Assembly: GCA_018402385.1 (NCBI GenBank)
Contig: JAGYJA010000011.1
Location: 287,765 to 351,764 of the forward strand
DNA length: 64,000 bases
Source: Flavobacteriaceae bacterium
Lineage (GTDB): Bacteria; Bacteroidota; Bacteroidia; Flavobacteriales; Flavobacteriaceae
Direction: 5' to 3'
Shown: positions 46,959 through 54,975 of the stretch, in pieces
Layout of the letters: every line of letters begins with the position of its first letter
How positions within the stretch are numbered: the stretch's first letter is position 1
The notes under the pieces: generated by a model
Told to the model about the DNA's origin: nothing
Databases searched by the model: none
The model's input: the letters and a program-made list of their open reading frames with translations, nothing else
Position numbers and translations under genes: made by a program

Positions 46959-47303
46959 ATGAATCATTATGAAACTGTTTTCATCTTAAATCCCGTTTTA
47001 TCTGAAGATCAGATAAAGGAAACAGTTAAGAAATTTGAAGATTTTCTTGTTTCTAACGGCGCTAAGATGATATCCAAAGAAAATTGGGGCTTGAAAAAAT
47101 TAGCTTACCCAATTCAACACAAAAAAAGTGGTTTTTATCACTTATTTGAATTTACTGCTCCCGGAGAGATTATTACTCCGTATGAGTTAGCATTCAGAAG
47201 AGACGAACGCATTATGCGTTATTTAACTGTTAAGTTAGATAAACACGCGATTGCCTGGGCTGAAAAGAGAAGAAATAGAAACAATGAAAAAGCAACTGCT
47301 TAA
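46959..47303 (+). CDS. rpsF: 30S ribosomal protein S6
   Basis: A 114-residue S6 with the N-terminal [41 protein letters not shown] and [15 protein letters not shown]. It binds 16S rRNA together with S18, whose gene follows 2 bases downstream. First gene of the conserved rpsF-rpsR-rplI operon. Confidence 0.98.
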   Translation: MNHYETVFILNPVLSEDQIKETVKKFEDFLVSNGAKMISKENWGLKKLAYPIQHKKSGFYHLFEFTAPGEIITPYELAFRRDERIMRYLTVKLDKHAIAWAEKRRNRNNEKATA

Positions 47304-47305
47304 TT

Positions 47306-47602
47306 ATGGCAACACTAGAACAACAATCAAAAGGTAAAAAAGACGGAGAAATCAGATATTTGACTCCGCTTAACATTGATACCAGCAAAAACAAAAAATA
47401 TTGTCGATTTAAAAAATCGGGTATCAAATACATCGATTATAAAGATGCAGATTTCTTATTGAAATTTGTCAATGAGCAAGGAAAATTATTGCCAAGAAGA
47501 CTTACCGGTACTTCATTGAAATACCAAAGAAAGGTTGCCGTTGCTGTGAAAAGAGCTCGTCACCTGGCACTAATGCCTTATGTAGCAGATTTATTAAAAT
47601 AA
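47306..47602 (+). CDS. rpsR: 30S ribosomal protein S18
   Basis: A 98-residue S18. The conserved core ([40 protein letters not shown]) is complete, with the Bacteroidota N-terminal extension. Partner of S6 in the platform of the small subunit. Confidence 0.98.
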   Translation: MATLEQQSKGKKDGEIRYLTPLNIDTSKNKKYCRFKKSGIKYIDYKDADFLLKFVNEQGKLLPRRLTGTSLKYQRKVAVAVKRARHLALMPYVADLLK

Positions 47603-47615
47603 AAAATAGCACGAC

Positions 47616-48068
47616 ATGGAAGTTATATTAAAAAATGACGTTGAAAATCTAGGATTTACAGACGACTTAGTAACTGTAAAAAACGGTTATGCTAGAAACT
47701 TTTTGATCCCGCAAGGGCACGCTATTTTAGCGACATCATCTGCTAAGAAAGTACTTGCTGAAACTCTTAAGCAACGTGCTTACAAGGAGCAAAAACTCGT
47801 TGACGATGCTAAAAAGCAAGCAGCTAAGCTAACTGATTTAGAAATAAAATTAACTGCAAAAACAGGCGAAGGAGACAAGTTATTTGGTTCTATCTCAAAT
47901 GCTGATGTTGTTGCAGCTCTTGAAAATGAAGGAATCACTTTGGAAAAGAAATACATTACTGTTCCCGGTGGTTTGATTAAAAGAACAGGGCAATATGAAG
48001 CGGCTGTTCGTTTTCATAGAGATGTGATAGCAACACTACCTTTTCAGGTAATTGCTGAAGCAAAATAA
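47616..48068 (+). CDS. rplI: 50S ribosomal protein L9
   Basis: A 150-residue L9: the N-terminal rRNA-binding domain MEVILKNDVENLGFTDDLVTV and VKNGYARNFLIPQGHA, a long charged helix, and a C-terminal domain. Last gene of the operon, followed by a terminator. Confidence 0.98.
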   Translation: MEVILKNDVENLGFTDDLVTVKNGYARNFLIPQGHAILATSSAKKVLAETLKQRAYKEQKLVDDAKKQAAKLTDLEIKLTAKTGEGDKLFGSISNADVVAALENEGITLEKKYITVPGGLIKRTGQYEAAVRFHRDVIATLPFQVIAEAK

Positions 48069-48089
48069 TACTATCAGTTTAAATCATTC

Positions 48090-48122
48090 AAAGCCTTTTG
48101 ATATTTTCAAGAGGCTTTTTTA
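48090..48122 (+). terminator. Terminator after rplI
   Basis: AAAGCCTTTTG (48090-48100) pairs with CAAGAGGCTTT (48108-48118), with one G-T pair, followed by T residues. Confidence 0.85.
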
Positions 48123-48142
48123 TTTGCAAATTTTATTTCTTT

Positions 48143-48611
48143 ATGAAATACAGCAGACTCACAAAAGAACAATTTGAAGAACTTCACCAGGAATTCGCCC
48201 GTTTTTTAGCAAGCCAATCCATCACTGCTGATGAATGGGAAAAAATCAAACAGGATAAACCAGAAGTAGCAGAAGATGAACTGGATGTGTTTAGTGATTT
48301 GATTTGGGAAGGAACTCTCTCCAGGGTGTCTTATCTTGAGAATTGGAGCAAAAATCAAGTGTATTTGTTTTTTTTCGGCGATAGCCAAATTGAACTTCTA
48401 GCCATAAAAACCAGCAATCAATCAATTGATTTTACAAAACAAGAGGGAATCGATTGGCTGGAAAAAAATATCGGTTCAGATGAAGTGGAATTATTTGAAG
48501 CCACAAAAGATTTTACTAAAGAGAAAAACCTTGAAATATTTCAACTATATAAAACAGGGTGCCATCATAACAGAAGGTGTGTTTTTCAACACCCTTAAAA
48601 ATTTATTTTAA
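48143..48611 (+). pseudogene. DUF6495 family protein, frameshifted near the C terminus
   Basis: The start MKYSRLTKEQFEELHQEF (48143) and AVAEDELDVFSDLIWEG-like core match the small DUF6495 family of Bacteroidota. The first frame ends at 48598 after a foreign tail (TGCHHNRRC). The expected ending, QGAIITEGVFFNTLKNLF, is in the next frame and stops at 48609-48611. Removing one base in the CTATATAAAA stretch (48545-48554) joins them into a protein of about 155 residues. Function is unknown; the protein is acidic and cytoplasmic. Confidence 0.82.
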
Positions 48612-48615
48612 TAGA

Positions 48616-49851
48616 TTATTCATACCGCAATGATTCAATGGGATCCAGACCGGCTGCTTTTGCTGCAGGATACGAACCGGCAATCACGGCTACCACAAAT
48701 GAAATAATAGCGGCCGCAATCATAGCAGCCCAGGGCAAGGAATAATCAAACTTTAAAAAATAAGCAAAGAGAAATCCGCCAACGACGCCAAGGAAAATAC
48801 CCAATGCTCCACCCATTTGACCAATTAGCACCGTTTCAATGATAAATTGATTGGCAATTGTTTTTCGTTTGGCTCCCAGTGATTTTCTCACGCCTATTTC
48901 ACGAGTGCGTTCAGTCACTGAAACTAACATGATATTCATCAAAGCAATTGATGAACCAAAAATGGTAATGATACTGATGATCCAAGCAGCAGCTTCCAAA
49001 TAGCCGGTTATGCTGGCGATGCGGTTGATCAAATCATCACTGCGCACCATGCCAAAATTATTTTCTTCAACAGGACTCAAACCGCGTATGTTTCTAAAAG
49101 TGATAATCGCTTCTTCTTGTGCGCTGTCAAGCATTTCAGTATTATCAACCATAACACTAATGTTGTAATTGATATTTGGCTGGGTAAACAGGCCACGGGC
49201 AGCTTGAATGGGAATCATCACACGCAAATCCTGGTTGTTACCAAATGTGGAACCCTTCGTTTTTAAAACACCCACAATCTTGTATTTTGCTCCGCGCACA
49301 CTAATGACCTTATCAATGGGGTTTTCGTCTTTAAAAAGACTCTTGACAATGTCTGAACCAATGATGCAGACATTGTTATTGTTTGAGATGTCAAACGAAT
49401 TGAAATTGCGTCCCAAATCAATTTCCAGTCCGGAATTGTTTAGGTAGTTTTCATTGATTCCTAAAACCTGAACCTCAGGATCTGTTTTGAAGTTTTCATA
49501 TTTGATTTCCGCAGAAGCAGTTCCTGTAAAGGATACAGCCGTTCGGGTCAATGGAAAATTATAGGTTTCTTCAAATTCTTTAATGTCCCTGTAACTCAAA
49601 ATGGGATTCACTTTTTGCCGTTCACCAGAGCGTTGTATGTCAAAATCATATCGCTGAAGCGTAAAGGTATTGGAGCCCATGGAAGCAAAATCACCGGCAA
49701 TGGTATTTTCAAGAGATTTTACAGCGCTCAAAATCATGACCAAAGCAAAAACACCAATAGCAATAATTAGGATTGTAAGAATGGTGCGTAAAAGTTGTGT
49801 ACGGATTGAATTTAAAGCAATGCGTATGTTTTCTCTAAGTAGCTTAAACAT
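48616..49851 (-). CDS. ABC transporter permease (MacB/FtsX type)
   Basis: A 411-residue membrane protein: one N-terminal TM segment (~20-45), a large periplasmic MacB_PCD domain (~45-275), then three TM segments of the FtsX fold (VSVTERTREIGVRKSLGAKRKTI, ending AGLDPIESLRYE). Such permeases work with an ATPase and usually a periplasmic adaptor for mechanotransmission or export; neither is encoded next to it. The start at 49851 (MFKLLRENIRIALN) is chosen; the longer open frame runs into the repeat-rich gap. Confidence 0.93.
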   Translation of the reverse strand: MFKLLRENIRIALNSIRTQLLRTILTILIIAIGVFALVMILSAVKSLENTIAGDFASMGSNTFTLQRYDFDIQRSGERQKVNPILSYRDIKEFEETYNFPLTRTAVSFTGTASAEIKYENFKTDPEVQVLGINENYLNNSGLEIDLGRNFNSFDISNNNNVCIIGSDIVKSLFKDENPIDKVISVRGAKYKIVGVLKTKGSTFGNNQDLRVMIPIQAARGLFTQPNINYNISVMVDNTEMLDSAQEEAIITFRNIRGLSPVEENNFGMVRSDDLINRIASITGYLEAAAWIISIITIFGSSIALMNIMLVSVTERTREIGVRKSLGAKRKTIANQFIIETVLIGQMGGALGIFLGVVGGFLFAYFLKFDYSLPWAAMIAAAIISFVVAVIAGSYPAAKAAGLDPIESLRYE

Positions 49852-50238
49852 AAATCCCCGGTTTTTACAATAAGTCTGTTTTAAACATATAAAGTTACAA
49901 AGATTAAAGATATTAACTGAAAATTCTTTAATATGAAGTATCAAAACGAAAGCACCAATCCCGATAGCTATCGGGACCAAGCATGAAATTTGAAAGCACC
50001 AAATTCCAAGTCATTGTACTAATTGTAAATATTTAAATGAATTGCTCTGCGAACCTCTGCGGAACCTCTGTGTAACTCTGTGGTATAACCAGGTAATAAT
50101 CTTGTTTTTTTATCAAGCAACAAATTCCAAGTACCAATTTCCAAATTGAAGACTCACAAACTCATAAACTCACAAACTAGAAAGCATGTCTTGCATTTTG
50201 GGATTTATAATCAGATATTTGTGCTTTAGATACAAACA
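49852..50238. other. Repeat-rich intergenic region without genes
   Basis: 387 bp. It holds an 18-base perfect palindrome, a degenerate tandem (CTCTGCGAAC, CTCTGCGGAAC, CTCTGTGTAA, CTCTGTGG; ~50044-50083), repeated phrases such as AAATTCCAAG and GAAAGCACCAA, and ACTCACAAACTCATAAACTC (~50152-50171). These look like dispersed intergenic sequence families rather than coding DNA. Confidence 0.7.
49959..49976. repeat. Perfect 18-base palindrome
   Basis: TCCCGATAGCTATCGGGA is identical to its reverse complement. It resembles short GC-rich palindromes that recur in intergenic DNA of Bacteroidota. Confidence 0.8.
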
Positions 50239-51615
50239 ATGGCAAAAAAACCATCAGTACCCAAAGGCACCAGAGACTTTTCCCCTCAAGAAGTGGCAAA
50301 GCGCAACTACATTATGGAAACCATCAAAGGGAGTTTCAAGCTTTTTGGTTTTCAGCCCATTGAGACACCTTCCTTTGAAAACTCAGAAACCCTTATGGGA
50401 AAATATGGGGAAGAAGGGGACCGCCTGATTTTTAAAATTTTAAATAGCGGCGACTTTTTAAGTAAAGTAGATGATGTCGCTTTAAGCGAAAAAAATAGCA
50501 ATCAGGTTGTTTCTCAAATATCAGAAAAAGCCTTGCGTTATGACCTCACCGTTCCCTTTGCTCGTTATGTGGTGCAACACCAAAATGAAATCACATTCCC
50601 ATTTAAACGTTACCAAATGCAACCCGTTTGGCGTGCAGACAGGCCCCAAAAGGGTCGTTTCAGGGAGTTTTGGCAATGTGATGCCGATGTAGTGGGCTCC
50701 GGCTCCTTGTGGCAGGAAATAGAACTGGTGCAGTTGTATGATGCCGTGTTTGCTAATCTGGAACTCCAAGGAATCACCATAAAAATAAACAACCGAAAAA
50801 TACTTTCAGGCATCGCCGAAGTCATTGGTGCCGAAGACAAATTGATTGATTTTACGGTAGCATTGGACAAACTTGACAAAATAGGCGAGGAGGGCGTGAA
50901 AAAAGAAATGCTGGAAAAAGGAATTTCCCGGGATGCCATTCAAAAATTACAGCCCCTTTTCAGTTTTAACGGTTCCAATGAAGAAAAATTAAAAAGCCTT
51001 TCATCTCTTTTACAAACTTCCGAAATCGGAAAAAAAGGAATCGAAGAAGTGCAGTTTGTTATTGAAACGATTCAAAATTTAGGTTTAAAAGTCGCCCAAC
51101 TTGAACTGGATGTTACTTTAGCAAGGGGTCTTGATTATTACACCGGGGCCATTTTTGAAGTGGGTGCACCCAAAGGTGTCCAAATGGGTAGCATTGGCGG
51201 TGGCGGTCGTTATGATGACCTCACCGGAGTTTTTGGTTTGAAAGGCGTGAGCGGAGTAGGAATTTCATTTGGTCTGGACAGGATTTATCTGGTGCTGGAA
51301 GAGCTGAGTCTTTTCCCAAAAACCGTTCAAGAAAATACCAAAGTGCTATTTATCAATTTTGGAGAAGCTGAAGCCCTCTATGCGATGCAAGCCATCTCAA
51401 ACCTCAGAGTGAAAGGAATTGCAGTCGAACTTTACCCCGATACTGCCAAAATGGGCAAACAAATGACTTATGCCGATAAAAGGGAAATTCCCTTTGTTGT
51501 ACTTGCAGGTGGAAATGAAATTAAGGCACATACCTATACCTTAAAAAACATGAAAAGCGGGGAGCAGGAAACTGTTGATCTGGATGGGTTGATTGAGAGA
51601 CTTAAACAGAATTAA
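50239..51615 (+). CDS. hisS: Histidine--tRNA ligase
   Basis: A 458-residue class II synthetase that charges tRNA-His. Motif 1 region [17 protein letters not shown], motif 2 [20 protein letters not shown], the histidine-binding [23 protein letters not shown], and motif 3 [16 protein letters not shown] are all present. A C-terminal anticodon-binding domain starts near residue 360. Full length. Confidence 0.97.
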   Translation: MAKKPSVPKGTRDFSPQEVAKRNYIMETIKGSFKLFGFQPIETPSFENSETLMGKYGEEGDRLIFKILNSGDFLSKVDDVALSEKNSNQVVSQISEKALRYDLTVPFARYVVQHQNEITFPFKRYQMQPVWRADRPQKGRFREFWQCDADVVGSGSLWQEIELVQLYDAVFANLELQGITIKINNRKILSGIAEVIGAEDKLIDFTVALDKLDKIGEEGVKKEMLEKGISRDAIQKLQPLFSFNGSNEEKLKSLSSLLQTSEIGKKGIEEVQFVIETIQNLGLKVAQLELDVTLARGLDYYTGAIFEVGAPKGVQMGSIGGGGRYDDLTGVFGLKGVSGVGISFGLDRIYLVLEELSLFPKTVQENTKVLFINFGEAEALYAMQAISNLRVKGIAVELYPDTAKMGKQMTYADKREIPFVVLAGGNEIKAHTYTLKNMKSGEQETVDLDGLIERLKQN

Positions 51616-51676
51616 ATCATACTAATTAGGTTTTGAAAAACCTGCTAGCTAATATTTTTTAAAACATTTTAATCTC

Positions 51677-51889
51677 ATGGAAAAGATAAATGAGTTTATT
51701 AATGAATATTCTTTTGAGTCTGGGATAATCTCAATTGGATTGTCTTTGATATTTTTAGTTTATATGGTAGATAAAAATGAATCTGCTAGAATGTCTAATC
51801 ACGGACTTAACTCCTGGAATCAGTATGTAAATTCTTGGGTAGTCATAATATTATTAATGGTTAAGGGAATTTTTCTTTTATTCTTGTAA
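51677..51889 (+). CDS. Small membrane protein, 70 aa
   Basis: Two hydrophobic segments (residues ~14-30 and ~52-70) joined by a polar loop with NESARMSNHGLNSWNQYVNSW. The ATG is preceded by an A-rich stretch. No family recognised. Lies between hisS and the GIY-YIG array and ends 15 bases before the first hairpin, which probably ends its transcript. Confidence 0.6.
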   Translation: MEKINEFINEYSFESGIISIGLSLIFLVYMVDKNESARMSNHGLNSWNQYVNSWVVIILLMVKGIFLLFL

Positions 51890-51903
51890 TAAATAAAATT
51901 AAA

Positions 51904-51930
51904 AAATCCCCTTAATGTAAGGGGATTTTG
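51904..51930. terminator. Hairpin at the head of each repeat unit
   Basis: AAATCCCCTTA (51904-51914) pairs with TAAGGGGATTT (51918-51928). Similar hairpins with GAATG in place of AATG recur in units 2, 3 and 4 (for example ~52266-52290). It can end transcription from both sides: the 70-aa gene on the plus strand and the tRNA-like DNA on the minus strand. Confidence 0.8.
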
Positions 51931-51931
51931 T

Positions 51932-51986
51932 GTAGCGAGAGGGGGGCACGATCCCCCGTCCGCCTCTGGCGGATATGAATCCTCCG
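51932..51986 (-). other. tRNA-Met 3' fragment, unit 1
   Basis: On the minus strand: GGATTCATA (anticodon CAT), then a TCCGCC-AGA-GGCGGA hairpin, then T arm GGGGGATCGTGCCCCC and the acceptor strand TCTCGCTACA. The acceptor, D arm and 5' anticodon strand are missing; the GIY-YIG stop codon lies just before it. Confidence 0.75.
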
Positions 51987-51987
51987 T

Positions 51988-52251
51988 TTATTCTTTATAT
52001 AGTGGGATTATTTTTTCCTTGATAAATTTTCTTCCAACCCCAGACTTGAGCCATTTTTCTTTTTTCATAGCTTCATTTTTATTTTTAAAGAACTCAGTAT
52101 AAACAAGAATCCAGGGTCTGTATTTAACAGTAAAGCCTTTATTTGAAAATGTGTTATGAGAATAGAACCGTTGTATTAATGAAGAGGAATATCCAATATA
52201 TATTTTATTGAATTTTAAAGAGTACAATACATATGTCACAAACTCCTGCAT
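51988..52251 (-). CDS. GIY-YIG nuclease family protein, copy 1
   Basis: An 87-residue single-domain GIY-YIG protein of the URI/UPF0213 type. YVLYSLKFNKIYIGYSSSLIQR supplies the two strand motifs (here YVL and YIG) and the catalytic Arg; the conserved Glu of the family lies in NEAMKKEKWLKSG. It has no DNA-binding appendage. Isolated proteins of this type are very common in Bacteroidota, often beside tRNA genes, but their role is unproven. The product is identical to copies 2 and 3. Confidence 0.9.
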   Translation of the reverse strand: MQEFVTYVLYSLKFNKIYIGYSSSLIQRFYSHNTFSNKGFTVKYRPWILVYTEFFKNKNEAMKKEKWLKSGVGRKFIKEKIIPLYKE

Positions 52252-52293
52252 TCTATAAAATTAAAAAATCCCCTGAATGTAAGGGGATTTTGT

Positions 52294-52348
52294 GTAGCGA
52301 GAGGGGGGCACGATCCCCCGTCCGCCTCTGGCGGATATGAATCCTCCG
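52294..52348 (-). other. tRNA-Met 3' fragment, unit 2
   Basis: Same as the unit 1 fragment, including the TCCGCC-AGA-GGCGGA hairpin that replaces the 3' anticodon stem and variable region. Confidence 0.75.
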
Positions 52349-52349
52349 T

Positions 52350-52613
52350 TTATTCTTTATATAGTGGGATTATTTTTTCCTTGATAAATTTTCTTCCAAC
52401 CCCAGACTTGAGCCATTTTTCTTTTTTCATAGCTTCATTTTTATTTTTAAAGAACTCAGTATAAACAAGAATCCAGGGTCTGTATTTAACAGTAAAGCCT
52501 TTATTTGAAAATGTGTTATGAGAATAGAACCGTTGTATTAATGAAGAGGAATATCCAATATATATTTTATTGAATTTTAAAGAGTACAATACATATGTCA
52601 CAAACTCCTGCAT
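52350..52613 (-). CDS. GIY-YIG nuclease family protein, copy 2
   Basis: Translation identical to copy 1 over all 87 residues, with identical flanks 362 bp away. Identity at the DNA level points to very recent tandem duplication or to constant gene conversion between units. Confidence 0.9.
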   Translation of the reverse strand: MQEFVTYVLYSLKFNKIYIGYSSSLIQRFYSHNTFSNKGFTVKYRPWILVYTEFFKNKNEAMKKEKWLKSGVGRKFIKEKIIPLYKE

Positions 52614-52654
52614 TCTATAAAATTAAAAATCCCCTGAATGTAAGGGGATTTTGT

Positions 52655-52709
52655 GTAGCGAGAGGGGGGCACGATCCCCCGTCCGCCTCTGGCGGATATG
52701 AATCCTCCG
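52655..52709 (-). other. tRNA-Met 3' fragment, unit 3
   Basis: Same as units 1 and 2; sits directly after the copy 3 stop codon on the minus strand. Confidence 0.75.
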
Positions 52710-52710
52710 T

Positions 52711-52974
52711 TTATTCTTTATATAGTGGGATTATTTTTTCCTTGATAAATTTTCTTCCAACCCCAGACTTGAGCCATTTTTCTTTTTTCATAGCTTCATT
52801 TTTATTTTTAAAGAACTCAGTATAAACAAGAATCCAGGGTCTGTATTTAACAGTAAAGCCTTTATTTGAAAATGTGTTATGAGAATAGAACCGTTGTATT
52901 AATGAAGAGGAATATCCAATATATATTTTATTGAATTTTAAAGAGTACAATACATATGTCACAAACTCCTGCAT
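52711..52974 (-). CDS. GIY-YIG nuclease family protein, copy 3
   Basis: Translation identical to copies 1 and 2. It is the copy closest to the scrambled fourth unit. All three frames lack an obvious promoter of their own; a transcript from the tRNA promoter at ~53520 could cross the array if hairpins allow. Confidence 0.9.
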   Translation of the reverse strand: MQEFVTYVLYSLKFNKIYIGYSSSLIQRFYSHNTFSNKGFTVKYRPWILVYTEFFKNKNEAMKKEKWLKSGVGRKFIKEKIIPLYKE

Positions 52975-53016
52975 TCTATAAAATTAAAAAATCCCCTGAA
53001 TGTAAGGGGATTTTGT

Positions 53017-53067
53017 GTAGCGAGAGGGGGCACGATCCCCTCGACCTCCGGGTTATGAATCCGACGC
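53017..53067 (-). other. tRNA-Met 3' portion, unit 4 (most complete)
   Basis: Minus strand: AGCGTCGGATTCATAACCCG, then GAGGTCGAGGGG, ATCGTGC, CCCCTCTCGCTACA. This has a normal anticodon arm with CAT, variable loop, T arm and acceptor 3' strand. It lacks the palindromic hairpin of the other units, so it preserves the ancestral tRNA sequence. AGCGTCGGATTCAT is repeated at the right end of the array, at the 5' half. Confidence 0.78.
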
Positions 53068-53330
53068 TTATTCTATACCATACTGAGATTACTTCTGCCT
53101 TGATAAATTTCTTCCGACGTAGGCTTGAGCCATCTTCTTTATCATATCTTCAAAGTTATTAAATAAAGAACTCAGTATACTCAAGACATTCAGGTTCTGT
53201 ATTTGATAGTAAAGCCTCTGTCTGCCAATCTGTTGCGAGATATAGAACCGACGCTACTAACCAACTGAGGCATACCTCACTATATATTTCACTGAACGTT
53301 AGAGCGTACAATACATCATGTCATATACTC
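53068..53330 (-). pseudogene. Degenerate fourth GIY-YIG copy
   Basis: Alignable by eye to the other copies (CCTTGATAAATTT, AAGAACTCAGTATA, AGTAAAGCCT, AGAGCGTACAATACAT) but with many substitutions and small indels, and no open frame. Near 53240-53270 the text CCGACGCTACTAACCAACTG resembles the tRNA 5' half (CCGACGCTCTAACCAGCTG) laid over nuclease sequence. This is either a recombined relic or a mixed assembly consensus. Confidence 0.7.
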
Positions 53331-53379
53331 TTACAATGTATTAAAATAAAGAACGTTACTCAATATTCATTAGGATTTT

Positions 53380-53455
53380 CATAGTGTGTGGACTTGACCC
53401 GTCCGGCCTCTGGCGGATATGAATCCGACGCTCTAACCAGCTGAGCTACCACGCC
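53380..53455 (-). tRNA. tRNA-Met (CAT)-like gene: intact 5' half, degenerate 3' half
   Basis: On the minus strand GGCGTGGTAGCTCAGCTGG then TTAGAGCGTCGGATTCATA gives a normal acceptor 5' strand, D arm and anticodon arm with CAT. After it comes the hairpin TCCGCCAGAGGCCGGA, and what should be the T arm and acceptor 3' strand (GGGTCAAGTCCACACACTATG) neither forms a T stem nor pairs with GGCGTGG. A -7 promoter element lies 63 bases upstream. As written it should not fold into a working tRNA. Confidence 0.65.
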
Positions 53456-53517
53456 ATGCATTCCCGCGTATAATGATTGCTATTAGACGGGAATCTCAAT
53501 CATTAATTTTGAGAGCG

Positions 53518-53525
53518 CAAATATA
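53518..53525 (-). promoter_or_regulatory. -7 promoter element for the tRNA-Met locus
   Basis: Minus-strand TATATTTG, a perfect TAnnTTTG, facing the tRNA 5' half. Confidence 0.7.
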
Positions 53526-53632
53526 AAAACAATTTACACCAGCACAAAGCTTTATTTTGATAAAATAAATTTTAAAATCTTTTCTATTTTCAATTTAATA
53601 TCTATATTGTGCATCAACTAACTTTTAAGAAA

Positions 53633-54019
53633 ATGGAAGCCAAAGAAAAATTTGAGATGGAGTTTCCAATACAGGTGTCCCCAGCTCTTCTCTATCAATA
53701 TATATCAACTCCTTCAGGATTGTCTGAATGGTATGCTGAAAATGTGAATTCACGTGGTGAAATCTTTACCTTCATCTGGAATGGTTCTGAAGAAAAAGCA
53801 AAACTGATGGGCAAAAAAAATGAAGAGCGCATCAAGTTTAAATGGCTGGAAGATGAAGAACAGGATACCTTCTTTGAAATGCGTATTCAGGTGGATGAAA
53901 TTACAAAAGACGTTTCATTAATGATAACCGATTTCTCAACAGAAGAGGAACTGGAAGAAAACAAAATGCTCTGGGACAATCTGGTTTCAGAATTAAAACA
54001 CATTTTAGGTTCTACTTAA
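53633..54019 (+). CDS. START-like domain protein
   Basis: A 128-residue protein of the small flavobacterial START-like/AHSA1-related group: MEAKEKFEMEFPIQVSPALLYQYISTPSGLSEWYAENV, then alternating strands and a C-terminal helix (LWDNLVSELKHIL). The quoted start is split here only for description: the family begins at EKFEMEFPI. Start at ATG 53633; a GTG 8 codons upstream is possible. Ligand and role unknown. The next gene has its own promoter. Confidence 0.85.
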   Translation: MEAKEKFEMEFPIQVSPALLYQYISTPSGLSEWYAENVNSRGEIFTFIWNGSEEKAKLMGKKNEERIKFKWLEDEEQDTFFEMRIQVDEITKDVSLMITDFSTEEELEENKMLWDNLVSELKHILGST

Positions 54020-54040
54020 ACTATCCAAAAATAAACCTTG

Positions 54041-54048
54041 TATCTTTG
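54041..54048 (+). promoter_or_regulatory. -7 promoter element
   Basis: TATCTTTG, a perfect TAnnTTTG, 27 bases before the class IV aminotransferase start. Confidence 0.65.
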
Positions 54049-54075
54049 CCTTGTTTTACATAACGAGGCTTTTTT

Positions 54076-54921
54076 ATGATTAATTTAAACGGAAAACTAC
54101 ACACTGAAGAAGAAGCTAAAATTTCGCCTTTCAATCGTGGCCTTTTTTATGGGGATGCAGTTTTTGAATCCCTGCGCATTTCAACAGGGAAGATTCTTTT
54201 TTGGGAAGACCATTATTTGCGGTTAATGGCATCGATGCGCATTATGCGAATGGAGATTCCCATGCTTTTTACAATGGAATATCTTGAGAAGCAAATTTTA
54301 AATACAATAATAGCTGCACATCCAGATGCACAAGCAACAAAAGCTAGACTCACCGTGTATCGCGATGAAGGTGGTTTATATACACCCACAAGCCCGTCAA
54401 TTTCTTTTTTAATTACCACTGAAACCCTGGAAACTCCTTTTTATCTCCACAATTCAAAACCCTATGAAATCGAGTTGTTTAAGGATTACTATCTCAACTC
54501 GGGTTTGCTTTCAACAATAAAATCAAACAACAAATTGCTTCATGTCCTTGGGGGTATTTTCGCAAAGGAAAATAATTATGACAACTGTTTGTTGCTTAAT
54601 GAGAACAAAATGGTGGTAGAAGCCCTTAACGGAAATTTGTTTTTGGTTTCCGGAAACACAATCAAAACACCTCCCATTACTGATGGTTGCTTACGCGGAA
54701 TTCTTAGGAAACAAATTATTGAATTGGCAAAGCAGTTGCCCGATTATACTTTTGAAGAAACTACAATTTCACCTTTTGAACTACAAAAAGCTGATGAACT
54801 TTTCATTACCAATGTAATTACAGGAATCCAGCCCATTTCAAAATATCGCAAAAAGGAGTATGGTACTCAAGTTTCAAAGGACTTGATTACAAAATTGAAT
54901 GTAAAGATACGGTTGGCTTAA
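54076..54921 (+). CDS. Class IV aminotransferase (PabC/IlvE-like)
   Basis: A 281-residue PLP enzyme of fold type IV. FNRGLFYGDAVFESLRIS is the N-terminal signature, the PLP lysine is in TIKSNNKLLHVLG (about Lys155), and VVEALNGNLFLVSGNTIKTP with DGCLRGILRKQII follows. This group includes branched-chain aminotransferase, D-amino acid aminotransferase and aminodeoxychorismate lyase; the size and sequence are nearest to the last, but the assignment is not certain. Confidence 0.88.
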   Translation: MINLNGKLHTEEEAKISPFNRGLFYGDAVFESLRISTGKILFWEDHYLRLMASMRIMRMEIPMLFTMEYLEKQILNTIIAAHPDAQATKARLTVYRDEGGLYTPTSPSISFLITTETLETPFYLHNSKPYEIELFKDYYLNSGLLSTIKSNNKLLHVLGGIFAKENNYDNCLLLNENKMVVEALNGNLFLVSGNTIKTPPITDGCLRGILRKQIIELAKQLPDYTFEETTISPFELQKADELFITNVITGIQPISKYRKKEYGTQVSKDLITKLNVKIRLA

Positions 54922-54975
54922 TTGAAGTTTGGGTTTTCCGGTGCGTTGGACCAAAGCAAATAATCGCCACCAAAC

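Larger units (their letters stand above)
51893..53458. repeat. Tandem array of GIY-YIG/tRNA-Met units
   Basis: Units begin with ATAAAATT at 51893, 52255, 52617 and 52978 (periods 362, 362 and 361). Each unit holds, left to right on the plus strand, a terminator-like hairpin, the 3' part of a tRNA-Met gene (minus strand) and a GIY-YIG gene (minus strand). Units 1-3 are almost identical; the only differences I saw are one base in the hairpin loop and the length of an A run. Unit 4 (52978-~53338) keeps the order but is heavily altered. A last partial unit (~53339-53458) ends with the tRNA 5' half. Confidence 0.92.

Noticed and set aside
48426..48611. Separate 61-codon gene
   Set aside because: Its C-terminal part is the displaced end of the DUF6495 protein, not an independent gene.
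51893..53340. CRISPR array
   Set aside because: Repeats are ~362 bp and contain genes; there are no short repeats with spacers.
53380..53455. Functional tRNA-Met
   Set aside because: The 3' half neither pairs with the acceptor 5' strand nor forms a T arm.
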